Source: Massilia agri (GTDB lineage: Bacteria; Pseudomonadota; Gammaproteobacteria; Burkholderiales; Burkholderiaceae_D). Taken from it: DNA of 64,000 bases. The DNA lies in NCBI RefSeq assembly GCF_024753255.1, contig NZ_JANUHA010000005.1:248001-312000 (forward strand), read 5' to 3'. A model generated the notes under the pieces. The model did not search any database, had not been told where the DNA came from, and worked only from the letters and a program-made list of their open reading frames with translations. The position numbers were made by a program, and so were the translations under genes. Shown in pieces: positions 34,607 to 43,609 of the stretch. The first letter of the stretch is position 1. Each line of letters opens with the position of its first letter.

Positions 34607-35265
34607 ACGGCGCCTCCCACCAGCTGGCCTTGCTCGAGGCGGATCACGCGCGCGGTCGCACTGCCGAGCACCTCATCGTCGTGGGTCGAGATCACGCAGG
34701 TCACGCCTGCGGCGTGGAAGGCGCGCAGCGCGTCCAGCACGCGGTCGGCCGCGGCGCGGTCGAGGTTCGCGGTGGGCTCGTCGGCCAGGATGATCTGCGG
34801 CCGGTTGACGATGGCGCGCGCCACCGCAACGCGCTGCTGCTCGCCGCCGGACAGTTCCAGCGGCATGGCTTTCGCGCGGTCCAGCAGGCCGACCTTGTCG
34901 AGCGCCGCGCGGGCGCGCCCCTCGGCCTGGGCCTTGGGGGCGCCGGTCACGAGCAGGGGCAGCATCACGTTGCCGAGGATGTTGCGGTCGTTCAGCAGGC
35001 GCTGGTGCTGGAAGATCAGGCCCAGGTTACGGCGCAGGAATGGGATGCCGGCCTTCCTGATGCGGCCGATGTCCTGGCCGTTGACGGTCACCACGCCGCC
35101 GGTCGGACGTTCGACCGCGGCCACCATCTTCATCAGGGTCGACTTGCCGGCGCCGGAAGGGCCGGCCAAATAGACCAGTTCGCCCTTGCCGATGTTCAGC
35201 GAGACATCGCGCAGGGCGTAGGCGTCATGGGAATACTGCTTGGAGACGGACTGGAATTCGATCAT
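34603..35265 (-). CDS. ftsE: Cell-division ATPase FtsE
   Basis: ABC ATPase of 220 residues. Walker A AGPSGAGKST, Q-loop LIFQHQRLL, signature LSGGEQQRVAVARA, Walker B IILADEPTANLD and the H-loop in CVISTHDDE are intact. It provides the ATP hydrolysis for FtsX in the septal ring. It lies 11 bp downstream of ftsY and overlaps ftsX by 4 bp, so ftsY-ftsE-ftsX forms one operon as in many proteobacteria. Confidence 0.96.
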   Translation of the reverse strand: MIEFQSVSKQYSHDAYALRDVSLNIGKGELVYLAGPSGAGKSTLMKMVAAVERPTGGVVTVNGQDIGRIRKAGIPFLRRNLGLIFQHQRLLNDRNILGNVMLPLLVTGAPKAQAEGRARAALDKVGLLDRAKAMPLELSGGEQQRVAVARAIVNRPQIILADEPTANLDRAAADRVLDALRAFHAAGVTCVISTHDDEVLGSATARVIRLEQGQLVGGAV

Positions 35266-35276
35266 GTGGTGTCTGG

Positions 35277-36368
35277 TTAGCCTAGCAGCGCTTCGACGAA
35301 CTCTTCGGCATTGAAGGGCTGCAGGTCGTCCAGCTTCTCGCCCACGCCGATGAAGTAGACCGGCACCGGGCGGGTGCGCGCGATCGCGGCCAGCACGCCG
35401 CCCTTGGCGGTGCCGTCCAGCTTGGTGATCACCAGGCCGGTCAGCTGCAGGGCGTCATCGAAAGCCTTCACCTGGGCCAGCGCGTTCTGGCCGGTGTTGC
35501 CGTCGATGACGAGCAGGGTCTCGTGCGGGGCGCCGTCCATGCCCTTGCCGATGACGCGCTTGATCTTCTTGAGTTCTTCCATCAGGTGCAGCTGGGTCGG
35601 CAGGCGGCCGGCCGTATCGACCATGACCACGTCGACGCCGCGCGCCTTGCCCGACTGGACCGCATCAAAAGCGACGGCGGCCGGGTCGCCCGAGGCCTGC
35701 GAGATCACGGTGACGTTGTTGCGCTGGCCCCAGACCATCAGCTGCTCGCGCGCGGCGGCGCGGAAGGTGTCGCCGGCGGCCAGCAGCACCGACTGCTGTT
35801 CGCGCTGCATGTGCTTGGCCAGCTTGCCGATGGTGGTGGTCTTGCCGGCGCCGTTCACGCCCGAGATCATCATCACGAGCGGCTCGTGGCGGCCGAGTTC
35901 CAGGGGTTTCTGCAGCGGGGCCAGGAGTTCGACCATCAGCTCCTTCAGCGCGGTCTTGACCGCGGCGGCATCGAGCAGCTTGTCTTCCTTGACCTTGCGG
36001 CGCAGGGCGTCGAGCAGGTGCTGGGTGGCGTCCATGCCGGCATCCGACATCAGGAGCGCGGATTCGAGTTCCTCGTAGAGGTCCTCGTCGATGCGCGCGC
36101 CGACGAAGAGCAGCGACAGGTTGTTCGAGGTCTTGGACAGGCCGGCCTTCAGGCGCGCCATCCAGGACTGCTTCTTTTCCGCTTCGGTGGTGGGACGCTC
36201 GGCGGTTTCGGGGAACAGCTCGCCGGCGCCAGGCGCGATGGACGCGGGGGCGATGACCGGCTCAGGCGCCGCCTGTGGGGCGGCGCCAGGCACAGGAGCA
36301 GGGACGCTCGGCGCAACCGGCTCGGGAACCTGGGTTTCCTGCTTCTTTCTCTTGAAGAAACTAAACAT
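35277..36368 (-). CDS. ftsY: Signal recognition particle receptor FtsY
   Basis: GTPase of 363 residues. A short basic N terminus (MFSFFKRKKQ) and a Pro/Ala-rich acidic linker (to about residue 60) precede the NG domain. G1 reads GVNGAGKTTTIGKLA, followed by DTAGRLPTQLHLMEEL and the specificity motif TKLDGTAKGG. It receives SRP-ribosome complexes at the inner membrane for co-translational insertion. The A domain is shorter than in E. coli, as is common in betaproteobacteria. First gene of the ftsYEX operon. Confidence 0.96.
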   Translation of the reverse strand: MFSFFKRKKQETQVPEPVAPSVPAPVPGAAPQAAPEPVIAPASIAPGAGELFPETAERPTTEAEKKQSWMARLKAGLSKTSNNLSLLFVGARIDEDLYEELESALLMSDAGMDATQHLLDALRRKVKEDKLLDAAAVKTALKELMVELLAPLQKPLELGRHEPLVMMISGVNGAGKTTTIGKLAKHMQREQQSVLLAAGDTFRAAAREQLMVWGQRNNVTVISQASGDPAAVAFDAVQSGKARGVDVVMVDTAGRLPTQLHLMEELKKIKRVIGKGMDGAPHETLLVIDGNTGQNALAQVKAFDDALQLTGLVITKLDGTAKGGVLAAIARTRPVPVYFIGVGEKLDDLQPFNAEEFVEALLG

Positions 36369-36623
36369 ATGTGGTGGCGGATCCTGCGCGCAAGCCGGCT
36401 CGCGCCGGCGATGAAAAAAGTAGCGAATATTTTACCAGAGCAGCAAGACTGTTCCGCCGTGCCCGGGTATTGACGCTTCAAGATGCATCGAAGGAACTAT
36501 ATGTTGCGTTATTGATGAAACCGACTGGATGCTCAACAGTGCGCGTCTGGAAAACGATTGCGACTTGCGCTAAATTGAACACAGAGAGAAAACCGACAAG
36601 AAATCCGATAAACGGGGCACACC

Positions 36624-36821
36624 GTGAAAATTTCAAATTTCCTGAAGCGCCTCATCTATGGTGACAACGCCACGGATGGCAGCGCTGCGAACTTGCGTAA
36701 CATTATCGTGTGGGCCTTCATCGCCCTCGTCGCACTGTTCCTGACGAATCCTTCGGGCGAGCCGGTCAGTTTCTTCGATAAACCGATTCCGCTGCCGGCT
36801 GAGCTGAACCTCGGGCAGTAG
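36624..36821 (+). CDS. Small single-span membrane protein
   Basis: Protein of 65 residues with one membrane segment (IIVWAFIALVALFLTNP, about 27-43) and a short C-terminal tail with Pro. The start gives MKISNFLKRLIYGDN. No family recognised. Its TAG stop codon is the first TAG of palindromic element copy 2, so the end of the protein coincides with the element border. Confidence 0.6.
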   Translation: MKISNFLKRLIYGDNATDGSAANLRNIIVWAFIALVALFLTNPSGEPVSFFDKPIPLPAELNLGQ

Positions 36822-36925
36822 GGTGGACGGGTTTCCCGTCCGCGCGTTCAAACAAGTACAAGCGCAGACGCAGCGTCCGCCCATGCCGGAGTTGAACGCG
36901 CGGACGGCGAAGCCGTCCACCCTAC
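36818..36925. repeat. Palindromic intergenic element, copy 2 (108 bp)
   Basis: Same plan as copy 1 at 268-366. Terminal inverted repeats are GTAGGGTGGACGG and CCGTCCACCCTAC. The inner pair is CCGTCCGCGCGTTCAA and TTGAACGCGCGGACGG. The GTTCAA and GGAGTTGAACGCG cores are shared with copy 1, while the outer arms differ but stay self-complementary. It lies between convergent genes, and its GTAG supplies the stop codon of the upstream small membrane protein. Confidence 0.8.
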
Positions 36926-36931
36926 AAAACC

Positions 36932-38635
36932 TTATTTGTTGCTTTTCGCCGCTTCCGCATTCTTGCGGATCGTCTCCAGGGTCGCATTCGGCGTGATCAG
37001 GTTGCCGTCGTAACGCAGCTCGATCACCGCCGGCAGTCCCTTGCCGTTCGCGTGCTCCAGCGCGCGCTGCAGCGCGGGCCCGAATTCCTCGGTCTTCTCC
37101 ACCACCTCGCCATGGCCGCCGTAGGCGCGCGCCAATGCCGCGAAATCCGGATTGTGCAGCGTCGTGCCCGACACGCGGCCCGGGTAGTCGCGTTCCTGGT
37201 GCATGCGGATGGTGCCGAACATATTGTTGTTGAAGACCAGGGTGATCACGCCCGCGCCGTACTGCACGGCGGTCGCCAGTTCCTGGCCCGTCATCATGAA
37301 TTCGCCGTCGCCGGCGAAAGTGACGACGGTGCGCTTCGGATCGATGATCTTGGCCGCCACGCCGGCCGGCACCGCATAGCCCATGGCGCCATTGGTCGGC
37401 GCGAGCTGGGTGCGTTTGCCGCCGTAGCGGTAGAAGCGGTGGGCCCAGGTCGCGTAGTTGCCGGCGCCATTGGTGATGATGGTGTCGCGCGGCGCCTGCT
37501 GCATCAATTCCTGCACCACCTGCCACAGGTCCAGTGGCGCACCGCCGTCGCGGAAGATCGGCGGCTGCGCCTGCCAGGCGGCGAGTTCTGCCTTCGCTTC
37601 CTCGACCGTGCCCGCCCAGGCCGAGGAATCGACCGGTTCCATCGCCGCCAGCATCGCGCACACCTGCGGCGCGCCGCCGGCGATCATGAGTTCGCCCTGG
37701 TAGACGCTACCCAGTTCCTCAGGATCGGCATGGATGTGCACCAGCTTCTGGCGCGGCACCGGGGAGGACAGGAGGGAATAGCCGCTGGTCGTCATCTCGC
37801 CCAGGCGCGGGCCGATGGCGATCACGAGGTCCGCTTCCTTCACACGTGCGGCCAGCTTCGGATTGATGCCGATGCCGACGTCGCCCACGTAATTCGGATG
37901 CGCATTATCGAGCAGGTCCTGGAAGCGGAAGGTGCAGCCGACCGGCAGGCGGTTGGCTTCGGCGAAGCGGGCCAGGTCGGCGCAGGCTTGATCGGACCAC
38001 GAACCGCCGCCCAGCAGCACGATCGGGCGCTTGGCTTCGGCCAGCATGGTCCGCAGCTGCGCGATCTGGTCTTGAGAGGGTGCCGCCTGCACCGGCTGGT
38101 AGCGGCGCGCATCGGGAACTTCCGCTTTCGTCACCAGCATGTCTTCCGGCAGCGCCAGCACCACCGGGCCGGGACGGCCGCTGGTGGCGACCTGGAATGC
38201 GCGCGCGATGTACTCGGGGATGCGGTCGGCGCGGTCGATCTGCGTGACCCACTTGGCCATCTGGCCGTACATGCGGCGGTAGTCGATTTCCTGGAAGGCT
38301 TCGCGGTCGATGAAGTCGCTGCCGACCTGGCCGATGAAGAGGATCATCGGGGTCGAGTCCTGGTAGGCGGTGTGCACGCCGATCGAGGCATTGGTGGCGC
38401 CGGGGCCACGGGTGACGAAGCAGATGCCCGGCTTGCCGGTCATCTTGCCGTAGGCTTCGGCCATGAACGCCGCGCCGCCTTCCTGCCGGTTGATCACGAA
38501 GCGGATATCCGAATCGTGCAGGGCGTCCAGCACATCGAGGTAGCTTTCGCCGGGCACGCCGAAGGCGGTGTCCACGCCGTGGATGTGGAGGGCGTCGACC
38601 AGGATCTGGCCGCCGGTGCGGGAAGGGTGGGTCAT
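36932..38635 (-). CDS. Thiamine-pyrophosphate enzyme, acetolactate synthase-like
   Basis: Soluble enzyme of 567 residues with the three-domain plan of acetohydroxyacid synthase/pyruvate oxidase enzymes. The N-terminal pyrimidine domain has the catalytic Glu in INRQEGGAAFMAEAYG. The central domain (about 190-330) has GDVGIGINPKL. The C-terminal domain has the TPP/Mg motif GDGEFMMTGQELATAVQYGAGVITLVFNN. No regulatory small-subunit gene (ilvN/ilvH) is adjacent. It is therefore probably a catabolic or glyoxylate carboligase-like relative rather than the biosynthetic enzyme. The substrate is undetermined. Downstream it converges on the palindromic element. Confidence 0.85.
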   Translation of the reverse strand: MTHPSRTGGQILVDALHIHGVDTAFGVPGESYLDVLDALHDSDIRFVINRQEGGAAFMAEAYGKMTGKPGICFVTRGPGATNASIGVHTAYQDSTPMILFIGQVGSDFIDREAFQEIDYRRMYGQMAKWVTQIDRADRIPEYIARAFQVATSGRPGPVVLALPEDMLVTKAEVPDARRYQPVQAAPSQDQIAQLRTMLAEAKRPIVLLGGGSWSDQACADLARFAEANRLPVGCTFRFQDLLDNAHPNYVGDVGIGINPKLAARVKEADLVIAIGPRLGEMTTSGYSLLSSPVPRQKLVHIHADPEELGSVYQGELMIAGGAPQVCAMLAAMEPVDSSAWAGTVEEAKAELAAWQAQPPIFRDGGAPLDLWQVVQELMQQAPRDTIITNGAGNYATWAHRFYRYGGKRTQLAPTNGAMGYAVPAGVAAKIIDPKRTVVTFAGDGEFMMTGQELATAVQYGAGVITLVFNNNMFGTIRMHQERDYPGRVSGTTLHNPDFAALARAYGGHGEVVEKTEEFGPALQRALEHANGKGLPAVIELRYDGNLITPNATLETIRKNAEAAKSNK

Positions 38636-38720
38636 GGTGAGGTCGTCCTTGTCAAAGAGGCTCCCGAGATTCTAGGCGAGCGGCCCGAGGGTGGCTTTTG
38701 AAATGGCGACATCAAATTAC

Positions 38721-38764
38721 AAAAACGACAGCCACATCCTCCTGCCCGCGCAGGAGGATGTGGC
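38721..38764 (-). terminator. Terminator after the PEP-CTERM gene, minus strand
   Basis: A 13-14 bp perfect stem (CCACATCCTCCTG with CAGGAGGATGTGG, 38732-38763) and 6-nt loop are followed on the minus strand by GTTTTTG. It lies 30 bp after the PEP-CTERM stop and before the TPP-enzyme gene. Confidence 0.85.
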
Positions 38765-38793
38765 CGGGTGTGCCCGCAAGGACGGTTGACGGA

Positions 38794-39384
38794 TCAGGAG
38801 GTCCGGTGCGCCTTCGCTCCGGCGCCGCGGCGGCGGGAAGCCATCGCTGCCAGGCCGGCGGCGACCAGAAGGGCGCTGGCCGGTTCCGGCACCGGAGCGG
38901 GCTCTTCGAACGGTTCGATGCCGAACGTGATGGAGCCGAAGTTCCAGCGGCCATCCGGGAAGACGTCGTCATCATCGTAGTATTCAAAGAACTCGAGGCG
39001 CAGGATGCCGTCGACGCCGACCGTGAAGTCCAGGCCATTGAGCACCAGGTCGATGGAGCCGCTGTAGTCCGTGGTGCCGGGAACGATATCCCCGAGGCCT
39101 GGTTCCAGTATCACGCCCTCGGTCACCTTCGAGTTGGTGAAGGCGAAGCTGAGCTCGTCCAGCCAGCTCGGATCGTAGGCAGTGACGTTGACGGCATAGG
39201 AGATGCTCGTGATGCGCGAGTTGGCGCCAACATCCAGGTTCACAATGGTATTGCTTGGGTTGCCGAATTCGCCGACGCTGTCGAAACCATCGGTGAAGGT
39301 GAAGGTCAGCGGACCGGCGAAGGCGGAAGTACAGAACAGCAACGACAGGTCGGCAAACAATTTTTTGAGTGAATTGAGCGACAT
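38794..39384 (-). CDS. PEP-CTERM exported protein
   Basis: Protein of 196 residues. A signal peptide (MSLNSLKKLFADLSLLFCTSAFA) is followed by a beta-rich, acidic domain (about 25-160). The C-terminal sorting signal has PVPEPASALLV, a hydrophobic stretch and the basic tail SRRRG. Such proteins are processed by an exosortase and linked to exopolysaccharide; no exosortase gene is in the window. The start at 39384 is set by GGAGG 6 nt upstream; the ATG at 39390 directly abuts that site. A minus-strand promoter candidate is at 39476-39504. Confidence 0.88.
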   Translation of the reverse strand: MSLNSLKKLFADLSLLFCTSAFAGPLTFTFTDGFDSVGEFGNPSNTIVNLDVGANSRITSISYAVNVTAYDPSWLDELSFAFTNSKVTEGVILEPGLGDIVPGTTDYSGSIDLVLNGLDFTVGVDGILRLEFFEYYDDDDVFPDGRWNFGSITFGIEPFEEPAPVPEPASALLVAAGLAAMASRRRGAGAKAHRTS

Positions 39385-39475
39385 GGACATCCTCCGTTGT
39401 GGTTGAACCGAATGTGAACGCAACAACCGTGCCCAATTCATAAATTAATGTAAGTATTTGATTTAACTAATAAAG

Positions 39476-39504
39476 AATAGATTATGCAAGGTGGGTTTGG
39501 TCAA
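39476..39504 (-). promoter_or_regulatory. Candidate promoter of the PEP-CTERM gene
   Basis: On the minus strand TTGACC (39504-39499) and TCTATT (39481-39476) are 17 bp apart in an unusually AT-rich stretch (39420-39560). The start codon is about 90 bp downstream. No sigma-54 site of the kind used by some PEP-CTERM genes was found. Confidence 0.4.
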
Positions 39505-39643
39505 ATGTAAAATTCTTCGACATTAAGTTGAAAACATTTATGCGAGCTGCTTAGCGTCAGGCATCCTCATCGCCGGAATTCTTTTATGACACGGCAAGAA
39601 AGAGCTATTATCAAAAGCTTCATGCAAATGGAGCGATCTGCTT

Positions 39644-40750
39644 ATGCAGCACAGGCATCTGATCCGGCTATTATTTTCGATTTTCTTGCCGCTTCACGCG
39701 GCCTCTGCCCTGGCCGACATGCCGGCAGCCGCATGTCGTGCCGACCTGGAGGAGATCGCCGCCTTCATGCCGGTCAACGATGCCGGCGCCCAGGACCACC
39801 TGGCAAGCCATGGTGACCGGATCGAGCGGGCATTGCGCAAGGCGCGCGAGGATGCCGCGCGTGCCGGCGACGACGCCGCCTGCGATGCGGTGCTGGATGC
39901 CTACCTGGCCGCATGGCGGCCGGGGCACCTGAGCGTGTCGCATCTTGCGGCCACCGGCAGCGCGGCCGCGCAGTTCAAGCCTGGCGGGGCGGGCGATCCG
40001 CGCCTGCCTTCTTTCAAGGTGCTCGGCAAGGACACGGTGCTGCTCGTGATCCCTAGCTTCAAGGACAGCTACGCCGCGGCGGTGAGGGCGCTGGTCAAGG
40101 ACAATCGCGCGCAGCTCGCATCGCACCGCAACTGGATCGTCGACCTGCGCGACAACGGCGGGGGCGCCGACCCGACGTATGCCCCCCTGCTGCCATGGCT
40201 GCTGGACGGCGACTACCCGACGCACCGTGCCGAGTTCCTCGTCACGCCGGCCAACATCAAGGCCCAGGAGGAGATCTGCCAGCGGAGCGCCGAGCAACAG
40301 GCCTGTTCGGAGATGATCGCGCCTATTGTCAACAAGATGCGCGCCGCCCCGAACGGCAGCATGGTGCTGGGCGGCGAAGCGCGGATCACGTTCGACGACA
40401 TCGGCAAGCCGGAGCCGAAGGCGCCCGCGAAAGTGGCGGTGCTGGTCGACCGCGACTGCGGCAGCACCTGCGAACAGTTCCTGCTGACGGTGCGCACCGG
40501 CTATCGGGTAAAACTGGTGGGCCGCCCGAGCGCCGGCGTGATCGACGTTGCGAACATGCGCCCGCACCCGCTGCCTTCCGGCCGGGTGCTGAAGTACGGC
40601 ACTTCGCGCTCGACCCGGGCCTCCGACATGCGCATCGACACCATCGGCATCCCGCCCGACATCCTGCTGCCGCGCCCCCTGGACGAGGCCGGCAAGGCGC
40701 AGGAGGTGGCGCGGGTGGCGCGCTGGCTCGAGACCGGTTCCTGGAAGTGA
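39644..40750 (+). CDS. S41-family peptidase-like protein, exported
   Basis: Protein of 368 residues with a signal peptide (MQHRHLIRLLFSIFLPLHAASALA). The S41 core is visible: WIVDLRDNGGGADP (RDNGGG at 169-174) and the nucleophile motif DRDCGSTCEQFLL with Ser274. The PDZ domain typical of C-terminal processing proteases is missing; about 100 residues of helical sequence replace it. Cys pairs (Cys31/Cys80, Cys212/Cys221 and the motif's own Cys) suggest periplasmic disulfides. The gene is single, just upstream of the RNase P RNA gene. Confidence 0.82.
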   Translation: MQHRHLIRLLFSIFLPLHAASALADMPAAACRADLEEIAAFMPVNDAGAQDHLASHGDRIERALRKAREDAARAGDDAACDAVLDAYLAAWRPGHLSVSHLAATGSAAAQFKPGGAGDPRLPSFKVLGKDTVLLVIPSFKDSYAAAVRALVKDNRAQLASHRNWIVDLRDNGGGADPTYAPLLPWLLDGDYPTHRAEFLVTPANIKAQEEICQRSAEQQACSEMIAPIVNKMRAAPNGSMVLGGEARITFDDIGKPEPKAPAKVAVLVDRDCGSTCEQFLLTVRTGYRVKLVGRPSAGVIDVANMRPHPLPSGRVLKYGTSRSTRASDMRIDTIGIPPDILLPRPLDEAGKAQEVARVARWLETGSWK

Positions 40751-40823
40751 ACGTCGCCCCATCGACACGGCCGGCGCGGATTCGGGCCGGTTGGCGACGC
40801 GCATCGGTTACAATGTCGGCCGT

Positions 40824-41158
40824 GAAGCAGGCCAGACAGCCGCTGGTCGTCATCTTCGGGTGATGGCGGGAGGAAGGTCCGGACTCCACAGAGCAGGGTG
40901 ACGGTTAACGGCCGTCCGCTGAAAGCCGCAAGGTATAAGGCGAGGAATAGGGCCACAGAGACGAGCGTATTAAGTTACGGTGAAACGCGGTAACCTCCAC
41001 CTGGAGCAATTCCAAATAGGCACGCGTTGATGTTGCTCGCGGAGCGTGCGGGTAGGAAGCTTGAGCGCTGGAGTAATCCAGCGCCTAGAGGAATGGCTGT
41101 CATAGGGGCGTCCCGCAAGGGAGACCACTACACAGAATCCGGCCTATCGGCCTGCTTT
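40824..41158 (+). ncRNA. rnpB: RNase P RNA (bacterial type A)
   Basis: The RNA shows the universal core GGAGGAAGGTCCGGACTCC near the 5' end. Also visible are the GCCGTCCGCTGAAAGCCGC segment, AACGCGGTAACC, the CCAAATAGGC motif, and the conserved 3' block GAGGAATGGCTGTCATAGG. The 5' end (GAAGCAGGCC) pairs with the 3' end (GGCCTGC), which sets the limits to within a few bases. It matures tRNA 5' ends. A TACAAT -10 lies at 40809-40814; the -35 is weak. The nearest known partner gene, rnpA, is not in the window. Confidence 0.96.
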
Positions 41159-41188
41159 ACATGAATTCTCTCCCTGGCGGAGGCTACG

Positions 41189-42676
41189 ATGCAGAAATAC
41201 ATCCTGGCGCTCGACCAGGGCACCACCAGCTCGCGCGCCATCGTCTTCGACCACGAAGGGCTGCCGGTCGCGAGCAGCCAGCACGAATATCCCCAGCATT
41301 TCCCCCGGCCCGGCTGGGTCGAGCACGACGCGCTCGACATCTGGCACAGCCAGCTCGCCTGCGCGCGCGAGGCGCTCGCACAAGCCCGCATCGACGCATC
41401 CCGGGTGGCCGCCATCGGCATCGCCAACCAGCGCGAGACCACCGTGCTGTGGGACCGGGCCACTGGCGAACCGGTCGCCCCTGCCATCGTCTGGCAGGAC
41501 CGGCGCACGGCGGATGCCTGCGATCGCCTGCGGGCGGAAGGGAAGGCGGACTTCATCCAGGGGCGCACCGGCCTTGAGGTCGACGCCTATTTTTCCGCCA
41601 CCAAGCTGCAATGGCTGCTGGAGCACGTGCCCGGCGCCCGGACCCGCGCCGAGCGCGGCGAACTGGCCTTCGGCACCGTCGACAGCTGGCTCGTCTACCG
41701 CCTGTGCGGACGCCACGTCACCGATGCCAGCAATGCGGGGCGCACCATGCTGTTCAACATCCACACCTTGCAATGGGACGAGGAGCTGCTGGCGCTGTTC
41801 GATATTCCGGCGGTGCTGCTGCCCGAGGTCGTGGCCAGCGCCGAGGTCGTCGGGCTGGCAGCCGCGGAATGGTTCGGCCGCGCGATTCCGATCGCCGGCA
41901 TCGCGGGCGACCAGCAGGCCGCCACCTTCGGCCAGGCCTGCCACCGCAAGGGCCTGGTCAAGAACACCTACGGGACCGGCTGCTTCATGCTGATGCATGC
42001 GGGCGCCACGCCGCCCGTGTCCCGCAACCGCCTGCTCTCCACCGTCGGCTGGACCGTGGGCGGCGCCACCGACTATCTATTGGAAGGCAGCGTCTTCATG
42101 GGCGGCGCCACGGTGCAGTGGCTGCGCGACGGCCTCGGCATCATCAAGGCGTCGGCGGACGTGGAGGCGCTGGCCACCAGCGTGCCGGACAGCGGAGGCG
42201 TGCTGCTGGTGCCGGCCTTCACCGGCCTCGGGGCGCCCCATTGGGACCCGCATGCGCGCGCCACCATCATCGGATTGAGCCGCGGGACGACCAGCGCCCA
42301 CATCGCCCGCGCGGCGGTGGAGGCGATCGCCTACCAGAGCGCCGAGCTATTGGCGTCCATGCAGAAGGATGCCGACTGCGCGGTCACCGAGATCCGCGCC
42401 GACGGCGGGGCCGCGCGCAACGACCTCCTGATGCAGTTCCAGGCCGACCTGCTGGGCGTGCCGGTGGTGCGGCCGCGCGTCCTTGAAACCACGGCCCTGG
42501 GCGCGGCCTATCTTGCCGGGCTGGCGGTCGGCTTCTGGGAATCGGTGGAAGGCATCGAACGCCAGTGGCAGGTCGAGAAGCGCTTCGAGCCGGCCATGGA
42601 TGCGGACCGGCGCGCGGCCCTCATGGCACGCTGGACGCGGGCGGTCGAGCATGCGAAGCTATGGGGCGCTGATTAA
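41189..42676 (+). CDS. glpK: Glycerol kinase
   Basis: Enzyme of 495 residues that phosphorylates glycerol to glycerol-3-phosphate with ATP. FGGY-family motifs are complete: [19 protein letters not shown], the substrate segment [32 protein letters not shown], and [15 protein letters not shown]. The ATP-site region near the C terminus has [19 protein letters not shown]. Length matches the family. GGAGG lies 6-7 nt before the ATG. No glpF or glpD is adjacent; the next gene is a small membrane protein. Confidence 0.97.
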   Translation: MQKYILALDQGTTSSRAIVFDHEGLPVASSQHEYPQHFPRPGWVEHDALDIWHSQLACAREALAQARIDASRVAAIGIANQRETTVLWDRATGEPVAPAIVWQDRRTADACDRLRAEGKADFIQGRTGLEVDAYFSATKLQWLLEHVPGARTRAERGELAFGTVDSWLVYRLCGRHVTDASNAGRTMLFNIHTLQWDEELLALFDIPAVLLPEVVASAEVVGLAAAEWFGRAIPIAGIAGDQQAATFGQACHRKGLVKNTYGTGCFMLMHAGATPPVSRNRLLSTVGWTVGGATDYLLEGSVFMGGATVQWLRDGLGIIKASADVEALATSVPDSGGVLLVPAFTGLGAPHWDPHARATIIGLSRGTTSAHIARAAVEAIAYQSAELLASMQKDADCAVTEIRADGGAARNDLLMQFQADLLGVPVVRPRVLETTALGAAYLAGLAVGFWESVEGIERQWQVEKRFEPAMDADRRAALMARWTRAVEHAKLWGAD

Positions 42677-42690
42677 GGAAGGGGGGCAAC

Positions 42691-42939
42691 ATGACGCAGA
42701 AATACTGGTTCGCGGCAAAGCCGCCTGGCAATGGCTGGGGTTGGGGCCAGCCGCTTACGTGGCAGGGCAGCCTGGTCTATGCCGCATTCTTCATCCTGCT
42801 GATCGGCGGAGGCATCCTGATCACTCCCCATGGCGCTCACTACTTCATCGCCTTCACCTTTACGCTGGCCGGGCTGCTGATCTTCATCTGCTTGCGCAAG
42901 GGCGAACCACCCGGGCGCTTCCCGAGCGGCGAGCGCTAG
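42691..42939 (+). CDS. Small membrane protein, two spans
   Basis: Protein of 82 residues with two membrane segments (about 25-43 and 48-66), a Trp/Gly/Pro-rich N terminus and a basic C-terminal tail. The gene begins 14 bp after glpK with GGGGGG as possible ribosome-binding site, so it is probably co-transcribed with glpK. No family recognised. Confidence 0.65.
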   Translation: MTQKYWFAAKPPGNGWGWGQPLTWQGSLVYAAFFILLIGGGILITPHGAHYFIAFTFTLAGLLIFICLRKGEPPGRFPSGER

Positions 42940-43074
42940 GCCGGTGTCGCAGGGCGCCGCAACTGGCGCTCTTCCCATGCAGTTCGCGCTTCCCGGCGCC
43001 GTTTCGTCGCAAGCCGCCAATCCGCTCCCGAGGGCCCGCTACAGTCAGCCCACATTCACCACACGGAGCCGGCC

Positions 43075-43590
43075 ATGCTGTATCAGATTCTCACCCACAC
43101 CCCCATCTACGTCTGGGCGATCCTCGCTTTCCTGATTTACCGGGGCGTGCTCGCCTCGCGTGAGCGCGAGATGAGCGTTGGCCGCATGCTGGTGATTCCC
43201 TTCCTGATGCTGGTCCTGTCGATGCAGGCCATCGCGACGCAGTTTGGCGTGGCGAGCGTGGCGATGCTCGCCTGGGCAATCGGCGCGGCCGTTGCCGCCC
43301 TGTTGTCCCGGGTGTCCGGCGCAGGCCGCGCCTCTGCCGGCGTGGTGCCCGGCACCCTCCGTATTCGTGGCAGCTGGACGCCGCTGGTCCTGATGCTGAT
43401 GACCTTCGGGGTCAAGTATGCGCTGGCTGTGGCGTTGGCGATCCAGCCTGGGCTGGCTGGCAAAGCCTTGTTTGCGGCGGCGACGTGTGGGCTGCTGGGG
43501 CTGTGCAATGGCTGTTTCCTCGGTCGGCTGGCGGGCGACCTCACTGCCGTACGTCACCCGCGAGTGTTTGCACCTGCTACCATGCCCTGA
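43075..43590 (+). CDS. Membrane protein, DUF6622-like
   Basis: Protein of 171 residues with about five membrane segments (about 11-24, 41-57, 62-77, 103-124, 131-150). The N-terminal ILTHTPIYVWAILAFLIYRG and RGSWTPLVLMLMTFGVKYAL motifs resemble the uncharacterised DUF6622 group; the family label is tentative. No partner is evident. It lies 19 bp before the next membrane-protein gene on the same strand. Confidence 0.65.
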   Translation: MLYQILTHTPIYVWAILAFLIYRGVLASREREMSVGRMLVIPFLMLVLSMQAIATQFGVASVAMLAWAIGAAVAALLSRVSGAGRASAGVVPGTLRIRGSWTPLVLMLMTFGVKYALAVALAIQPGLAGKALFAAATCGLLGLCNGCFLGRLAGDLTAVRHPRVFAPATMP

Positions 43591-43609
43591 TTCGAATTCA
43601 GGAGGATGT

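Noticed and set aside
39481-39505. Sigma-54 promoter for the PEP-CTERM gene
   Set aside because: A TTGCA-like -12 is present on the minus strand but the GG at -24 is missing.
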